Source: Reichenbachiella versicolor
GTDB taxonomy: Bacteria; Bacteroidota; Bacteroidia; Cytophagales; Cyclobacteriaceae
NCBI RefSeq assembly: GCF_003171675.1
Contig: NZ_QFZQ01000014.1
Coordinates: forward strand, 1 to 59,644
DNA: 59,644 nt
Reading direction: 5' to 3'
In this document: positions 8,370 through 17,133 of the stretch, piece by piece
Layout: every line of letters begins with the position of its first letter
Position numbering within the stretch: position 1 is the stretch's first letter
Position numbers and translations under genes: made by a program
Notes under the pieces: generated by a model
Seen by the model: only the letters and a program-made list of their open reading frames with translations
Told to the model about the DNA's origin: nothing
The model's database searches: none

Positions 8370-9029
8370 CTAATTCAGTTTTGCAATCACGGTTTTACCT
8401 CCCTTAGTTTTATCATCTATGTTGACGGTTATCTCAGTTCCAAGCGGCATGTATATATCCAATCTCGAACCAAACTTGATGAACCCATACTCATCTCCAT
8501 CTGCAAGTTTGTCTCCTTCTTTTGGATACCATTTTATTCTCCTAGCTACAGCACCCGCTACCTGTCTTACCAATATTTCAGCACCAGATTCATGTTCAAC
8601 AACCATAGTTGTGCGCTCATTTTCGGTACTTGACTTTGGGTGCCACGCTACTAAATATTTACCTGCATGATATTTCATATACTTCACCAACCCTCCGATC
8701 GGCGTACGACATACGTGAACATTTAATGGTGACATAAAAATGGACATTTGAATTCTCTTGTCCTTAAAGTACTCTGGCTCTTCGACTTCTTCGATCACCA
8801 CGACTTTACCCTCTGCAGGGGCTAATATTTCATTAGTATTTACTTGTACCTTGATCTTAGGATTTCTAAAAAACTGAAGCACTAATAAATAGAGAATCAG
8901 ACTAACTAGGCCAACAGCTTGTCGAATCACAATCATGTCGGGCCAGCGAGAGTATAAAAAGGCATTTAAGCCTCCAAGAATTATAAACAGGGATAATAAG
9001 ATGCCTTTACCTTCTTTGTGAATGGTCAT
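8370..9029 (-). CDS. psd: Phosphatidylserine decarboxylase family protein
   Basis: This enzyme converts phosphatidylserine to phosphatidylethanolamine and is a pyruvoyl enzyme made by self-cleavage. The 219-residue length is typical of the short archaeal/Bacteroidota-type Psd. Two hydrophobic N-terminal segments (about 10-26 and 34-52) anchor it to the membrane. NVHVCRTPIGG (about 103-113) and the cleavage motif FGSRLDIYMP with G187-S188 are present; cleavage between these residues would create the pyruvoyl group on the serine. It is last in a probable operon with the CPBP protease, DUF2007 and cdsA genes, and cdsA supplies the CDP-diacylglycerol precursor for this pathway. The pathway step between them, phosphatidylserine synthase, is not in the window. 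Confidence 0.92.
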   Translation of the reverse strand: MTIHKEGKGILLSLFIILGGLNAFLYSRWPDMIVIRQAVGLVSLILYLLVLQFFRNPKIKVQVNTNEILAPAEGKVVVIEEVEEPEYFKDKRIQMSIFMSPLNVHVCRTPIGGLVKYMKYHAGKYLVAWHPKSSTENERTTMVVEHESGAEILVRQVAGAVARRIKWYPKEGDKLADGDEYGFIKFGSRLDIYMPLGTEITVNIDDKTKGGKTVIAKLN

Positions 9030-9096
9030 TGCTAATCATGGTTATTTGATGCCAAAGATAAAAACGGATTACTGAGAGACAATGAGCTTATAATTA

Positions 9097-9954
9097 TTAA
9101 TCCCAAAAGATCGAGCACATTCTCAAAAACACGACTATAAATGGTACTGAAAGCAATAGTCCATCAAACCTATCAAGGAAACCTCCGTGGCCTGGGAGTT
9201 TTCTTCCTGAGTCTTTGATATCCATACTTCTCTTGAAAAGAGACTCTACTAAATCCCCATAGTTACCTGCTACGATCACTATAAAAGAGATTATAACCCA
9301 TTGCCAACTAGGAATTACTTTAAACCAGTGCGATACTCCAAGCGCAAATGCCAAGGATAATATACCTCCTCCAATACTTCCTTCCCAAGACTTTTTTGGA
9401 GATACACTTTCAAATAGTTTTCTTTTGCCAAAAGCTGTACCTGCAAAATATGCGCCAGTATCACTAGCCCAGAGAATTAGAAATAGGCCAATCACTAATT
9501 CATAACTGTATGAACCTGCATGAAATGCAATAACGTTCAAGAGAGAAATGGGAACGGCTACATAAAAAAGGCCTAAAAAGGTAAAAGCGATATTGACGAA
9601 CGGTTTTTCTTCACCGATTTTATAAAGCTTAATAAAGTAAATAAGTGATGATAAGGCAAAAACTGCATAAAACCAGTCGAACCCCACAATTTGCTTTTCA
9701 AACAAAAACACAAGGGAAAAGGTCAATACCCCCAAAAATGCTCCATAGTTCCTCACAGGGGTTCGGCCACTAGCCTTGATTAACTTGTAAAACTCCAACT
9801 GCGTCATTACAGTAAGAAATAGAAATGAACAAAAGAACCCCCAGTCTTTGAAATAAACTAGAACAAAAATCATGAAAGCGGATCCTAAAATCCCAGTAAC
9901 AAGCCTAATAGCTAGGTCTGAAAACTTTTTGTTCTTAGTCGAAGTTGATGTCAT
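9097..9954 (-). CDS. cdsA: Phosphatidate cytidylyltransferase
   Basis: CdsA makes CDP-diacylglycerol from phosphatidic acid and CTP in the inner membrane, the entry to bacterial phospholipid synthesis. The 285-residue protein has about seven or eight hydrophobic segments. It carries the full family signature near the C-terminus (SLFKRSMDIKDSGRKLPGHGG then FLDRFDGLL), and WASDTGAYFAGTAFGKRKL with SPKKSWEG in the middle. It lies 67 bp upstream of psd, and its start overlaps the end of the DUF2007 gene by about 20 bp, which implies co-transcription and perhaps translational coupling. Confidence 0.95.
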   Translation of the reverse strand: MTSTSTKNKKFSDLAIRLVTGILGSAFMIFVLVYFKDWGFFCSFLFLTVMTQLEFYKLIKASGRTPVRNYGAFLGVLTFSLVFLFEKQIVGFDWFYAVFALSSLIYFIKLYKIGEEKPFVNIAFTFLGLFYVAVPISLLNVIAFHAGSYSYELVIGLFLILWASDTGAYFAGTAFGKRKLFESVSPKKSWEGSIGGGILSLAFALGVSHWFKVIPSWQWVIISFIVIVAGNYGDLVESLFKRSMDIKDSGRKLPGHGGFLDRFDGLLLSVPFIVVFLRMCSIFWD

Positions 9955-10141
9955 CCTTTATAATCTTAATCGCTCGGATCACATTATCGGCTGGTACATG
10001 CACTTCAAAGTGCCCAAATTGATATGAAGTATCCTGCTTATTTATCATCACTGGTTGTAGCCCTGAGTCCTCTAACACAGCAACTACTATTTCTGCTCGA
10101 TACTCCATCTTATCATCAAATACTTTTTGCCAGTCCTTCAT
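9935..10141 (-). CDS. DUF2007 domain protein
   Basis: This small cytoplasmic protein has the pattern of DUF2007 (putative signal-transducing proteins with a PII-like fold): MKDWQKVFDDKMEYRAEIVVAVLEDSG, a NKQDTSYQFGHFEVHV core and a short C-terminal helix. I chose the internal ATG at 10141 because family members start at this MxxWxKVF motif. A longer reading from 10192 adds 17 residues that do not look conserved. It sits between the CPBP protease gene and cdsA in the phospholipid operon. Function is unknown. Confidence 0.8.
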   Translation of the reverse strand: MKDWQKVFDDKMEYRAEIVVAVLEDSGLQPVMINKQDTSYQFGHFEVHVPADNVIRAIKIIKDDINFD

Positions 10142-10222
10142 CAATAGAAAGGGTATCTTAAATCTCTCAAACGCCAAAGTCTTTACTTTCAAAATCGACC
10201 ATATAGTGTTCAGAGTCCTAAA

Positions 10223-11122
10223 TTATCTTTTTTGTACTCGCTTCACAAAAAAGCCAAAAAGAAATACACCAATAAGTGTAAAAACTAGTACTGTAGACCA
10301 TGGTATTGAATCAGTACTTTCAATATCAATTTCTGTAATACCTTGCTGATACAAATACAACATTAAAATAGTAAAAGCATTGTTGGTAAAATGAGCAGCT
10401 ACTGCATACCACAAATTACCTGAATAGAAATACACATAACCAAACAAGGCTCCCAGTAGCATTCGAGGTAAAAACCCAAAAAATTGTAAGTGAAAAGCAC
10501 TAAATGCAAGAGCTGTAACCCAAATTGCAACGTGTGGGTTGCTAAAAATTTTCATCCAGTAGCGCTGAATCATACCTCTAAAAAGTAACTCTTCTCCTAA
10601 AGCTGGTATTATGGCAATAACTATAACTGAAGCTAGAAAATATGGAAGCGAGTAAAAATGTGTCAAGAACTTTGTCGCCTTTTCTGCCATATCCTCCATC
10701 AACCTTAACTTTTCATGAAGCCCTTCTGGAAATTGTACATTCATATTCCATTCAATAAATGGAGAGTTGACAATCATAAATACAATAGTCATTGCAGCTA
10801 TCAATATAATATTCACAAAGTTTTCGCCTTCGTAACTTATGATTTCTGAAAAGTCCTCTTTTTCATAATACTTCACGAAAAGAAACGGTACCAATATAAA
10901 GCTAGTACCAGCGGCTAGTGCTTGAACAACTAAAAACAAATTTTGGTAAAGAGGCTGCGGACCTTCTTGTTGCATTGCTGTCATTAAGGAAGACAAATCA
11001 ACACCTGTAATTAATGCTCCTATTAGTAGATAGACATTTGGCACTATCAAATAAACTCCTAATGAAATCAATGTCAAAACTATTAATAATAGTAGTGGAC
11101 TTTTAGATACGTGATCAGACAT
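10223..11122 (-). CDS. CPBP family intramembrane metalloprotease
   Basis: This is a 299-residue membrane protein with about eight hydrophobic segments. The CPBP (Abi/CAAX-processing-like) motifs are visible: GEELLFRGMIQRYW (the EExxxR motif), AFSAFHLQFFGFLPRMLLGALFGY (FxxxH motif) and AVAAHFTNNAF (third motif with His). These residues form the glutamate-type metal site known from Rce1. It is first in the operon leading to DUF2007, cdsA and psd. The substrate is unknown. The 150-bp divergent gap upstream is shared with dusB. Confidence 0.9.
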   Translation of the reverse strand: MSDHVSKSPLLLLIVLTLISLGVYLIVPNVYLLIGALITGVDLSSLMTAMQQEGPQPLYQNLFLVVQALAAGTSFILVPFLFVKYYEKEDFSEIISYEGENFVNIILIAAMTIVFMIVNSPFIEWNMNVQFPEGLHEKLRLMEDMAEKATKFLTHFYSLPYFLASVIVIAIIPALGEELLFRGMIQRYWMKIFSNPHVAIWVTALAFSAFHLQFFGFLPRMLLGALFGYVYFYSGNLWYAVAAHFTNNAFTILMLYLYQQGITEIDIESTDSIPWSTVLVFTLIGVFLFGFFVKRVQKR

Positions 11123-11203
11123 ATTTAATCATTTATTAAGGTCTTATTTAGACGATTAATTATTGAAGAATGTGAAATAAAAAATCATATCAATGATAAC
11201 CTT

Positions 11204-11211
11204 TAACTTTG
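11204..11211 (+). promoter_or_regulatory. Candidate Bacteroidota -7 element upstream of dusB
   Basis: TAACTTTG matches the Bacteroidota -7 consensus TANNTTTG exactly and lies 61 bp before the dusB start codon. I see no good TTTG -33 element at the usual distance, so this is only a candidate. Confidence 0.35.
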
Positions 11212-11272
11212 CGGCAAAAATGTCTTGATATTCTGAATATAAAAAAGACATCATTGATTTAAGGCGTGGCGT

Positions 11273-12271
11273 ATGGTCAAGATAGGTGATATTGAAGTAG
11301 GAGAGTTCCCATTGTTATTAGCTCCAATGGAAGATGTGAGTGACCCTCCTTTCAGAGCGGTATGTAAGGAAAATGGTGCAGATTTGATGTACACTGAGTT
11401 CATCTCATCAGAAGGGCTCATCAGAGATGCTGCGAAAAGCGTTCAAAAACTAGACATCTATGACTATGAGCGACCAATAGGGATTCAAATTTTTGGAGAT
11501 AAAATCGAATCCATGCGCGAAGCTGCGGCTATAGCCGAAGAAGCTGATCCAGAAATTATCGATATCAACTATGGTTGCCCCGTAAAAAAAGTGGCTTGTA
11601 AGGGTGCCGGTGCAGGTATACTCCTTGATATACCAAAAATGGAAGCAATGACTGCCGAAATAGTCAAAGCGGTCAATAAACCTGTAACCGTTAAAACAAG
11701 ACTGGGCTGGGATCATGATAATATCAAAATCATGGAAGTAGCCAAAAGATTGCAGGGTGTAGGTATACAAGCGCTGTCTATTCATGGTCGTACTCGTCAA
11801 CAGATGTATAAGGGTGATGCTGATTGGTCACATATCGCTGAAGTCAAAAATAATCCTGATATACATATTCCGATATTTGGAAATGGTGACATTGATTCAC
11901 CACAGAAAGCACTAGAATACAAAAACAAATTTGGTGTAGATGGTATAATGATCGGTAGGGCTGCTATTGGATACCCTTGGATATTTAACGAAATCAAGCA
12001 CTTTATAAAAACAGGAGAATACCTTCCAGGGCCTACCCTGGAGCAACGAGTAGATGTTACTAAGCGGCATCTAAAATTCTCTGTAGAATGGAAGGGAGAC
12101 AAAAAAGGAATATTTGAAATGAGACGTCATTACACTAATTACTTCAGAGGAATTCCGAATTTCAAACCGTATAGATCCAGATTAGTTGAGTCTCCTACCT
12201 ATGAAGGTACTTTATCTATTCTTGATGAAGTGGCAGAAGTTTTTTCCAAGCAAAGCGTATTACAAGACTAG
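11273..12271 (+). CDS. dusB: tRNA-dihydrouridine synthase, DusB type
   Basis: DusB is an FMN enzyme that reduces specific uridines in tRNA to dihydrouridine. The 332-residue length is normal. Motifs in order: LAPMEDVSDPPFRAV (FMN-binding strand), YTEFISSEGL, DINYGCPVKKV with catalytic Cys102, GAGAGILLD, VKTRLGWD, IHGRTRQQMYKG, and GNGDIDSPQ with GIMIGRAAIGYPWIF. It heads a plus-strand pair with the hydrolase gene that follows after only 5 bp. Confidence 0.93.
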   Translation: MVKIGDIEVGEFPLLLAPMEDVSDPPFRAVCKENGADLMYTEFISSEGLIRDAAKSVQKLDIYDYERPIGIQIFGDKIESMREAAAIAEEADPEIIDINYGCPVKKVACKGAGAGILLDIPKMEAMTAEIVKAVNKPVTVKTRLGWDHDNIKIMEVAKRLQGVGIQALSIHGRTRQQMYKGDADWSHIAEVKNNPDIHIPIFGNGDIDSPQKALEYKNKFGVDGIMIGRAAIGYPWIFNEIKHFIKTGEYLPGPTLEQRVDVTKRHLKFSVEWKGDKKGIFEMRRHYTNYFRGIPNFKPYRSRLVESPTYEGTLSILDEVAEVFSKQSVLQD

Positions 12272-12276
12272 TATTC

Positions 12277-13113
12277 ATGAACCAATCTTCTGATTCATAC
12301 TCACTCATCGTTCGAGATGGCGTACAGCTTCATATACAAGAATGGCTTATAGGGTCTCCAAAAGCAGCTTTAATTATTGTTCATGGTTTGGGGGAGCACA
12401 TTGGTAGATATGACCATCTTGCCGAGTATTTAAACAAAAATGGAATAAGTGTCTTTGGTTTTGACCTTCGCGGACATGGGCTTTCCGAGGGCAAAAAAGG
12501 CCATACACCATCTCACGATAGAATGTTGGATGATGTCGAAGAAATAATGATGTATGTACGAGCTGAGTACAACGACCTTCCTATTTTCCTGTTTGGACAT
12601 AGTATGGGCGGTAATATTGTGGCTAATTACATCTTAAAGAAAAATGTAAATGAGTTGGTAGGAGCTATCATTTCATCTCCTTGGTTAAGAACAATCAAAA
12701 AAATCCCCGAATCAAAAATCAAATTAGCCAAGTTTGTTAATAAAATATTCCCATCTTTTCAGCAATCCAATGGGCTTGATATAAACTTACTTACCTACGA
12801 CAAAGCCGTCAACGACGCTTATCTAGAAGATCCATTAACACACGATCAAATCTCCGTCAGAATGTTCTTAGAGTTCCGTAATGCAGGAGAATGGGCTTTA
12901 AAAAATGCTAAGAAAATAAAGCTAAAAGCTCTAATCTATCATGGATCAGATGACATGATTACTTCTAGCACAGCAAGTTCAAGTTTTGCTGAAAATGCTG
13001 GAAATTTAGCTGATTTCAAAACCTACTTAAATACTCGACACGAACCTCACAATGATTCAGCACAAAAAGAGGTTTTTGAAGATTTGAAGAAATGGATAAC
13101 CGCCTTACTTTAG
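12277..13113 (+). CDS. Alpha/beta hydrolase, monoacylglycerol-lipase-like
   Basis: This 278-residue cytoplasmic hydrolase belongs to the serine aminopeptidase/Hydrolase_4 group that includes monoacylglycerol lipases and lysophospholipases. It has an oxyanion-loop VHGLGEHIGRY (about 35-45), GFDLRGHGLSEG, the nucleophile elbow GHSMG with Ser109, an acidic residue in HGSDDMI (Asp225/226), and a histidine in TRHEPHND (His255 is most likely catalytic). No signal peptide is seen. It lies 5 bp after dusB and its last 9 bp overlap the end of the convergent MazG-like gene. A role in lipid turnover is inferred from the family. Confidence 0.88.
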   Translation: MNQSSDSYSLIVRDGVQLHIQEWLIGSPKAALIIVHGLGEHIGRYDHLAEYLNKNGISVFGFDLRGHGLSEGKKGHTPSHDRMLDDVEEIMMYVRAEYNDLPIFLFGHSMGGNIVANYILKKNVNELVGAIISSPWLRTIKKIPESKIKLAKFVNKIFPSFQQSNGLDINLLTYDKAVNDAYLEDPLTHDQISVRMFLEFRNAGEWALKNAKKIKLKALIYHGSDDMITSSTASSSFAENAGNLADFKTYLNTRHEPHNDSAQKEVFEDLKKWITALL

Positions 13114-13431
13114 TTTTTCATTATTAATATGGCGATCAGCATCTCTAACTGTCTTCTTTTCAATATTTTTTTGAAGGGCTTCTGTAAGATCAGTACCTGT
13201 TTGATTAGCTAAACAAATCAGCACCCACAGAACATCCGCCATCTCATCACCCAGATCTTTACCTAAGTCAGATTTTTTAAAAGATTGATCACCATAGGTG
13301 CGTGCCATTATTCTTGCAAGCTCTCCAACCTCTTCTGTCAAAATAGTCATGTTAGTCAATTCGCTGAAATAGCGTACGCCTACTGTTTTGATCCAATGAT
13401 CTACAGTATCCTGAGCTTCTTTTATTGTCAT
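13105..13431 (-). CDS. MazG-like nucleotide pyrophosphohydrolase
   Basis: This 108-residue all-alpha protein belongs to the MazG/dCTPase superfamily, which cleaves nucleoside triphosphates to monophosphates and pyrophosphate, often to remove non-canonical nucleotides. The metal-binding pattern is visible as LTEEVGELARIMA followed by DLGDEMADVLWVLICLANQTGTDL (the E-x2-E and E-x2-D motifs, about residues 32-80). The length matches single-domain members. It shares one base with dtd upstream, giving a tight three-gene unit with dtd and the TIP30-like gene. Its 3' end overlaps the convergent hydrolase gene by 9 bp, so there is no room for a separate terminator. Confidence 0.85.
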   Translation of the reverse strand: MTIKEAQDTVDHWIKTVGVRYFSELTNMTILTEEVGELARIMARTYGDQSFKKSDLGKDLGDEMADVLWVLICLANQTGTDLTEALQKNIEKKTVRDADRHINNEKLK

Positions 13432-13883
13432 TATATTCTGTTTTTAGAATCGATCCAAATTGTTACTGGGCCGTCATTTATTAGTGATACTTTCATATCA
13501 GCTCCAAACTCTCCTGTCTGAATTGGTTTGCCAAGTTCCTGAGTCACCTTCTTGATGAGCGATTGATATATAGGTATAGCAACGTATGGTTTTGCGGCTT
13601 TAATGTAGGATGGCCTATTTCCTTTCTTGGTACTGGCGTGAAGTGTAAACTGCGAGATCATGAGGATATCTCCATTGACGTCTAAGACACTCTTATTCAT
13701 CACTCCTTCTTCATCATTAAAAATCCTGAGATTAACTGCTTTTCGGGATAACCAATCAATATCTTCCTGAGTATCTTCTTCTTCAATACCGACAAGTATC
13801 AATAAGCCTTGGTCAATTTCACCAATAACCTTCTCATCTACTTTTACCGATGCTTCAAGCACTCGCTGCAATAGTAGTATCAA
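13431..13883 (-). CDS. dtd: D-aminoacyl-tRNA deacylase
   Basis: Dtd hydrolyses D-amino acids (and glycine from mischarged tRNA-Ala) from tRNA. The 150-residue length is exact for the family. It begins with the typical QRVLEASVKVDEKVIGEI and carries the MISQFTLHASTKKGNRPSY segment around the active site and NDGPVTIWIDS near the C-terminus (the cross-subunit Gly-Pro motif region). The start overlaps the upstream TIP30-like gene by 29 bp and the end overlaps the MazG-like gene by 1 bp, so all three are probably co-translated. Dtd and MazG-like proteins both serve quality control of translation or nucleotides. Confidence 0.95.
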   Translation of the reverse strand: MILLLQRVLEASVKVDEKVIGEIDQGLLILVGIEEEDTQEDIDWLSRKAVNLRIFNDEEGVMNKSVLDVNGDILMISQFTLHASTKKGNRPSYIKAAKPYVAIPIYQSLIKKVTQELGKPIQTGEFGADMKVSLINDGPVTIWIDSKNRI

Positions 13884-14562
13884 CTTTGTATTCTTTTCGT
13901 CTCGAAGTTTTTTTCATTTCAAGTGGCTTATGTACATGCACTCCACTTTCTCCACTTTTGCTCACGTAAAACATTGCTTCTGCAACTTCACGTCCTTTTA
14001 TAGCCCAAAAACGAAGTCTAGAACCTATAATAAAAAATGAAAAAACTGATGAAACAATCTTAGCCAATTCCTCCCAAAGTCTAAAATGAGGCCTATAGCC
14101 TAGTAAAAGTGATGGCTGATAAATGTGTAATGTTTTCAGATTCAAATCTCGAAGGGCGTCTTCTAACTGCCCTTTAACCGCATTATAGAATAATCCTGAC
14201 TCGGGATTGGCCCCATAAGATGTGACTACATTAAATACTTCGAACTGAGGATCTTCTTTGGCCATTTTTGCCAATTCCATTGGAAAACTAAAATCAACTT
14301 TGAAGAAAGTTTCTTTATTCTTAGCCTTTCCCATAGTAGTTCCTATGCAGCAGTAATAATCGTTTGCAGATATTTGACTCTTGTAGTCTGATAATCTATT
14401 AAAATCAACAACCACCTCTTCTATTCGATTGTCTTTGACTTCGGGCGATCTCCTACCTACCAATAAAACTTTTGAATAGTAATCATGCTCTAGAAGCACG
14501 TTAAGAAGCTCTCTTCCAACAAGTCCTGTTGCTCCAACAATTACCGCTGTTTTACCAGACAT
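13855..14562 (-). CDS. NAD(P)-binding Rossmann-fold protein, HTATIP2/TIP30-like
   Basis: This 235-residue atypical short-chain dehydrogenase-like protein has the dinucleotide-binding GATGLVGRELL at residues about 10-20, an arginine after strand beta-2 (LLVGRRSPEV) that suggests NADP preference, CCIGTTMGKAK after the next strand, and YQPSLLLGYR with the usual position of a substrate loop. The pattern matches the oxidoreductase family containing human HTATIP2. The reaction is unknown. It is the first gene of the unit with dtd and the MazG-like gene. Confidence 0.8.
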   Translation of the reverse strand: MSGKTAVIVGATGLVGRELLNVLLEHDYYSKVLLVGRRSPEVKDNRIEEVVVDFNRLSDYKSQISANDYYCCIGTTMGKAKNKETFFKVDFSFPMELAKMAKEDPQFEVFNVVTSYGANPESGLFYNAVKGQLEDALRDLNLKTLHIYQPSLLLGYRPHFRLWEELAKIVSSVFSFFIIGSRLRFWAIKGREVAEAMFYVSKSGESGVHVHKPLEMKKTSRRKEYKVDTTIAASA

Positions 14563-14630
14563 TGACTTTTATATTAGACATGGAAAAAATGACACTCGAC
14601 CGTCAAGATACTAATAATGACAGAAATTAT

Positions 14631-14665
14631 AAAAAAAACCTCCAACGATATTCTTGTCGGAGGTT
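14631..14665 (-). terminator. Intrinsic terminator downstream of htrA
   Basis: On the minus strand AACCTCC and GGAGGTT form a 7-bp stem around a 15-nt loop and are followed by a run of about eight T. It lies 35 bp past the HtrA stop codon. Confidence 0.75.
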
Positions 14666-14699
14666 AGTATGTAATTATCAAATTAATTTATTCTCTTGC

Positions 14700-16175
14700 T
14701 TACCAGCCTATACCATAGTAAGCTTTCAATCCATCCTCATAAATTCCTTCAATCAAGAGTCCTGATCCATCTAATGATCTAGACAATGATGCGGAGAGGT
14801 CTTCTACATTTGAAATAACTCTTCTATCAATTTTTGTAATAATAAACCCTTCTTTTATTCCAGCTTCTTTCCACTTTCCTTTTTCTAAGGCTACCAATTT
14901 AGCCCCTCCATCGACACCTAGGGATTTAGCCTCGTCGTTGGAAACATCTTCAAATGTTGCTCCTTGTATGATAACACTATTGTTGGTTGCGGCGATAGCT
15001 TTGGTCGTATTCAAGGAGTTTTTGAGTGTAGCTGTTACTTTCTTTTCTTTTCCATCTCTTAAGAAAGTCACTAAAATCTGATCACCAGGTCTATTAAGAG
15101 CCACTTTTTCTTGCAACTCAGCCGTCTTTTTAACATTCTCACCATTGATAGCAACGATCACGTCACCATCTCTGATACCTGCTTCATCTGCTCCACTTTC
15201 AGGTCTTACTCCTAAAACATATACCCCCTCTAATACCTTAAGATCTTTTTCTTCTGCTAATTCTGCATTTACATCAGCAATATTGATTCCAAGCAAAGCA
15301 CGTTGTACCACTCCAAATTCTTTTAAGTCTCCAATCACTTTTTTAACTAATGATGATGGTACTGCAAAAGAATATCCAGAAAACGCTCCAGTAGGGCTGG
15401 CAATAGCTGTATTAATACCTACCAATTCACCCTTAAGATTAACTAATGCACCCCCAGAATTTCCAGGGTTCACCGCAGCATCTGTTTGAATAAAAGATTC
15501 GATAGCCATATTGTTTTTATCTCTCAGGATATTAATATTTCTTCCTTTGGCAGAAATAATCCCAGCAGTTACTGTAGATCGAAATTCAAATGGATTACCA
15601 ATAGCCAATACCCACTCTCCTACTTCAGCAGCATCCGAATCTCCTAATTTTACAAACGGAAGATCATCTGCATCAATCTTCAATAATGCCAAATCAGTAG
15701 TAGGGTCTGTTCCAATAACTTCCGCTTTAAATGTCCTATTATCATTTAATAGTATTTCTACATCTGTGGCACCATCAACCACATGATTATTTGTAGCGAT
15801 ATAACCATCCTTACTAATAATAACACCACTTCCTGTTCCTACACGAGGAGCTTGTTTATACTCGCGATTAGGGTAGCCGAAAAACTGCCTATAAAACTCC
15901 TCCATTGGATCACGTCCTCGTTGACCTGTTTTTGCCTCAGTAGTACTACGAATATGAACTACTCCTGGAGTCACGAGCTTAGCCGCATCCACAAAATTGA
16001 GCTCTGCTGCCATAGCCATTCCCGTACTAGAAGCAAGCTTTATCGCGCTAGGCTCTGATTTGATTACTTGAACAGTTTGATCTTGAGGTTTGATTAATTG
16101 GTAACCTCCGATAGCAATAGCTCCTCCAAGAATGGAAGCTAGAAATAACCCGAGGAAATACTGTCTCTTCTTCAT
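14700..16175 (-). CDS. degP: Deg/HtrA-family serine protease
   Basis: This is a periplasmic, probably membrane-anchored, chaperone-protease that degrades misfolded envelope proteins. The start at MKKRQYFLGL (ATG at 16175) puts a hydrophobic segment right at the N-terminus; longer readings from 16187 or 16205 are possible. Catalytic residues in this numbering are H131 (TNNHVVDG), D161 (TDLALLKID) and S240 (NPGNSGGALVN). A Q-linker and F/Y-rich loop (about 90-110) precede the protease core. PDZ1 follows (about 275-380, GVYVLGVRPESGADEAGI), and a divergent PDZ2 ends the protein (about 400-490, KEGFIITKIDRRVISN). Length is typical. Hsp20 lies upstream, so two stress proteins are neighbours. Confidence 0.92.
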   Translation of the reverse strand: MKKRQYFLGLFLASILGGAIAIGGYQLIKPQDQTVQVIKSEPSAIKLASSTGMAMAAELNFVDAAKLVTPGVVHIRSTTEAKTGQRGRDPMEEFYRQFFGYPNREYKQAPRVGTGSGVIISKDGYIATNNHVVDGATDVEILLNDNRTFKAEVIGTDPTTDLALLKIDADDLPFVKLGDSDAAEVGEWVLAIGNPFEFRSTVTAGIISAKGRNINILRDKNNMAIESFIQTDAAVNPGNSGGALVNLKGELVGINTAIASPTGAFSGYSFAVPSSLVKKVIGDLKEFGVVQRALLGINIADVNAELAEEKDLKVLEGVYVLGVRPESGADEAGIRDGDVIVAINGENVKKTAELQEKVALNRPGDQILVTFLRDGKEKKVTATLKNSLNTTKAIAATNNSVIIQGATFEDVSNDEAKSLGVDGGAKLVALEKGKWKEAGIKEGFIITKIDRRVISNVEDLSASLSRSLDGSGLLIEGIYEDGLKAYYGIGW

Positions 16176-16254
16176 ATCATTAAACATTTTTATTCGACAA
16201 GGCAATTAACGAGCTTGCCAAGTATTAGATCAAGTAATTAACTTTATTTAACAC

Positions 16255-16286
16255 AAATCACCCTCATCTCGCAATAAGGGTGATTT
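16255..16286 (-). terminator. Hairpin after hsp20, possible terminator
   Basis: The arms AAATCACCCT and AGGGTGATTT (10 bp) enclose a 12-nt loop downstream of the hsp20 stop codon. The minus-strand tail (GTGTTAAATAAA) has no strong T-run, so termination is likely but weakly supported. Confidence 0.5.
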
Positions 16287-16332
16287 GATATATCAATTCG
16301 TACCATATTGACTCTTGAAGTTCCAATTGACT

Positions 16333-16776
16333 CTAGTTTACTGAAATTGTTTTCTTCTGAATTTTCTTTTCATCTTTTGGAACTACTATATCCAATATTC
16401 CATCCTTGTAATTTGCCTGAACCTTATCCGCATCAATATTATCTGGCAAATGGAATGATCTTTTGAATGAGCCGAAACTTGTTTCTACGGAGTGAAAGTT
16501 TTTTTCTTTTTTGTCATTTTTAAATTCCCTCTCTCCGTTGACTGTCAATACACCTTCATTGATATCAACATTAATGTTCTTCTTGTCAATCCCCGGTACC
16601 GCAAAGCTTAATTCGAAAGCATTGTCAGTTTCAGAAACGTCTACTTTAGGAACAAAAGCCTTATCAGCTTCATTACTGTTATTAAAAAAATTGTCATTAA
16701 ATAAGTCATCAAAGATTCTAGAAACACTAGGGGTTCTAAATCTTACTGCTGGATTGTTGTACTTAATAAGTGTCAT
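16333..16776 (-). CDS. Hsp20/alpha-crystallin small heat-shock protein
   Basis: This cytoplasmic holdase chaperone binds unfolding proteins. The 147-residue reading starts at MTLIKYNNPAVRF, the usual N-terminus for this family in Bacteroidota. An upstream ATG at 16860 would add 28 residues that look unlike the family. The alpha-crystallin domain spans about residues 45-147 (KVDVSETDNAFELSFAVPGI to the end), with GVLTVNGERE and the conserved A-x-x-x-n-G-I/V-L motif seen as ANYKDGILDIVVPK. The protein ends in KTISVN, lacking a long extension but with the I-x-V-like tail used for oligomerisation. Transcribed alone. Confidence 0.9.
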   Translation of the reverse strand: MTLIKYNNPAVRFRTPSVSRIFDDLFNDNFFNNSNEADKAFVPKVDVSETDNAFELSFAVPGIDKKNINVDINEGVLTVNGEREFKNDKKEKNFHSVETSFGSFKRSFHLPDNIDADKVQANYKDGILDIVVPKDEKKIQKKTISVN

Positions 16777-16975
16777 CGTTCTATTTTTTATTTTAAAAAT
16801 CTTTGACCTGTTTATAGAGAAATCTATGCCACAACCTAAAATCATACTGAAAAATGCCATTATGTCTCATTTAAAGAAAAACAACTTCTAATTAATGTCA
16901 TTATGTCTGTTTTTTAAAAGTATTATTCAGCAATAGCACTGATAAAATATTTTTTCAATCTTTTTACCCCCTTGC

Positions 16976-17007
16976 TTTGTTGTTTACAAATCAAGTCTCT
17001 AATATTG
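16976..17007 (+). promoter_or_regulatory. Candidate promoter of tRNA-Asn
   Basis: TTTG at 16976-16979 and TAATATTG at 17000-17007 resemble the Bacteroidota -33 (TTTG) and -7 (TANNTTTG, one mismatch) elements, with a 20-bp spacer. Transcription would begin about 40-45 bp before the tRNA. Confidence 0.4.
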
Positions 17008-17057
17008 CAGTCCCAAATTTTGGATGAAGCAAAAGAGTAACGCCAAAATTTAAAAAT

Positions 17058-17131
17058 TCCTCTTTAGCTCAGTTGGTTAGAGCATCTGACTGTTAATCAG
17101 AGGGTCGTTGGTTCGAGCCCAACAAGAGGAG
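17058..17131 (+). tRNA. tRNA-Asn (anticodon GTT)
   Basis: A full cloverleaf can be drawn. The acceptor stem TCCTCTT pairs with AAGAGGA, the D-stem is GCTC/GAGC, the anticodon stem is TCTGA/TCAGA with loop CTGTTAA (anticodon GTT at 17092-17094), and the T-stem GTTGG/CCAAC surrounds TTCGAGC. The discriminator base is G and no CCA is encoded. A strong terminator follows directly, so this is a single-gene transcript. Confidence 0.97.
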
Positions 17132-17133
17132 CG

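Noticed and set aside
11450-11800. Open frame on the minus strand inside dusB, and similar long frames opposite htrA, gldE and the nqr genes
   Set aside because: They lie antisense to well-supported genes, show no family motifs, and arise from codon bias of the real gene on the other strand.
16777-16860. N-terminal extension of Hsp20 starting at 16860
   Set aside because: The extra 28 residues do not resemble the family, and MTLIKYNN is the usual start.
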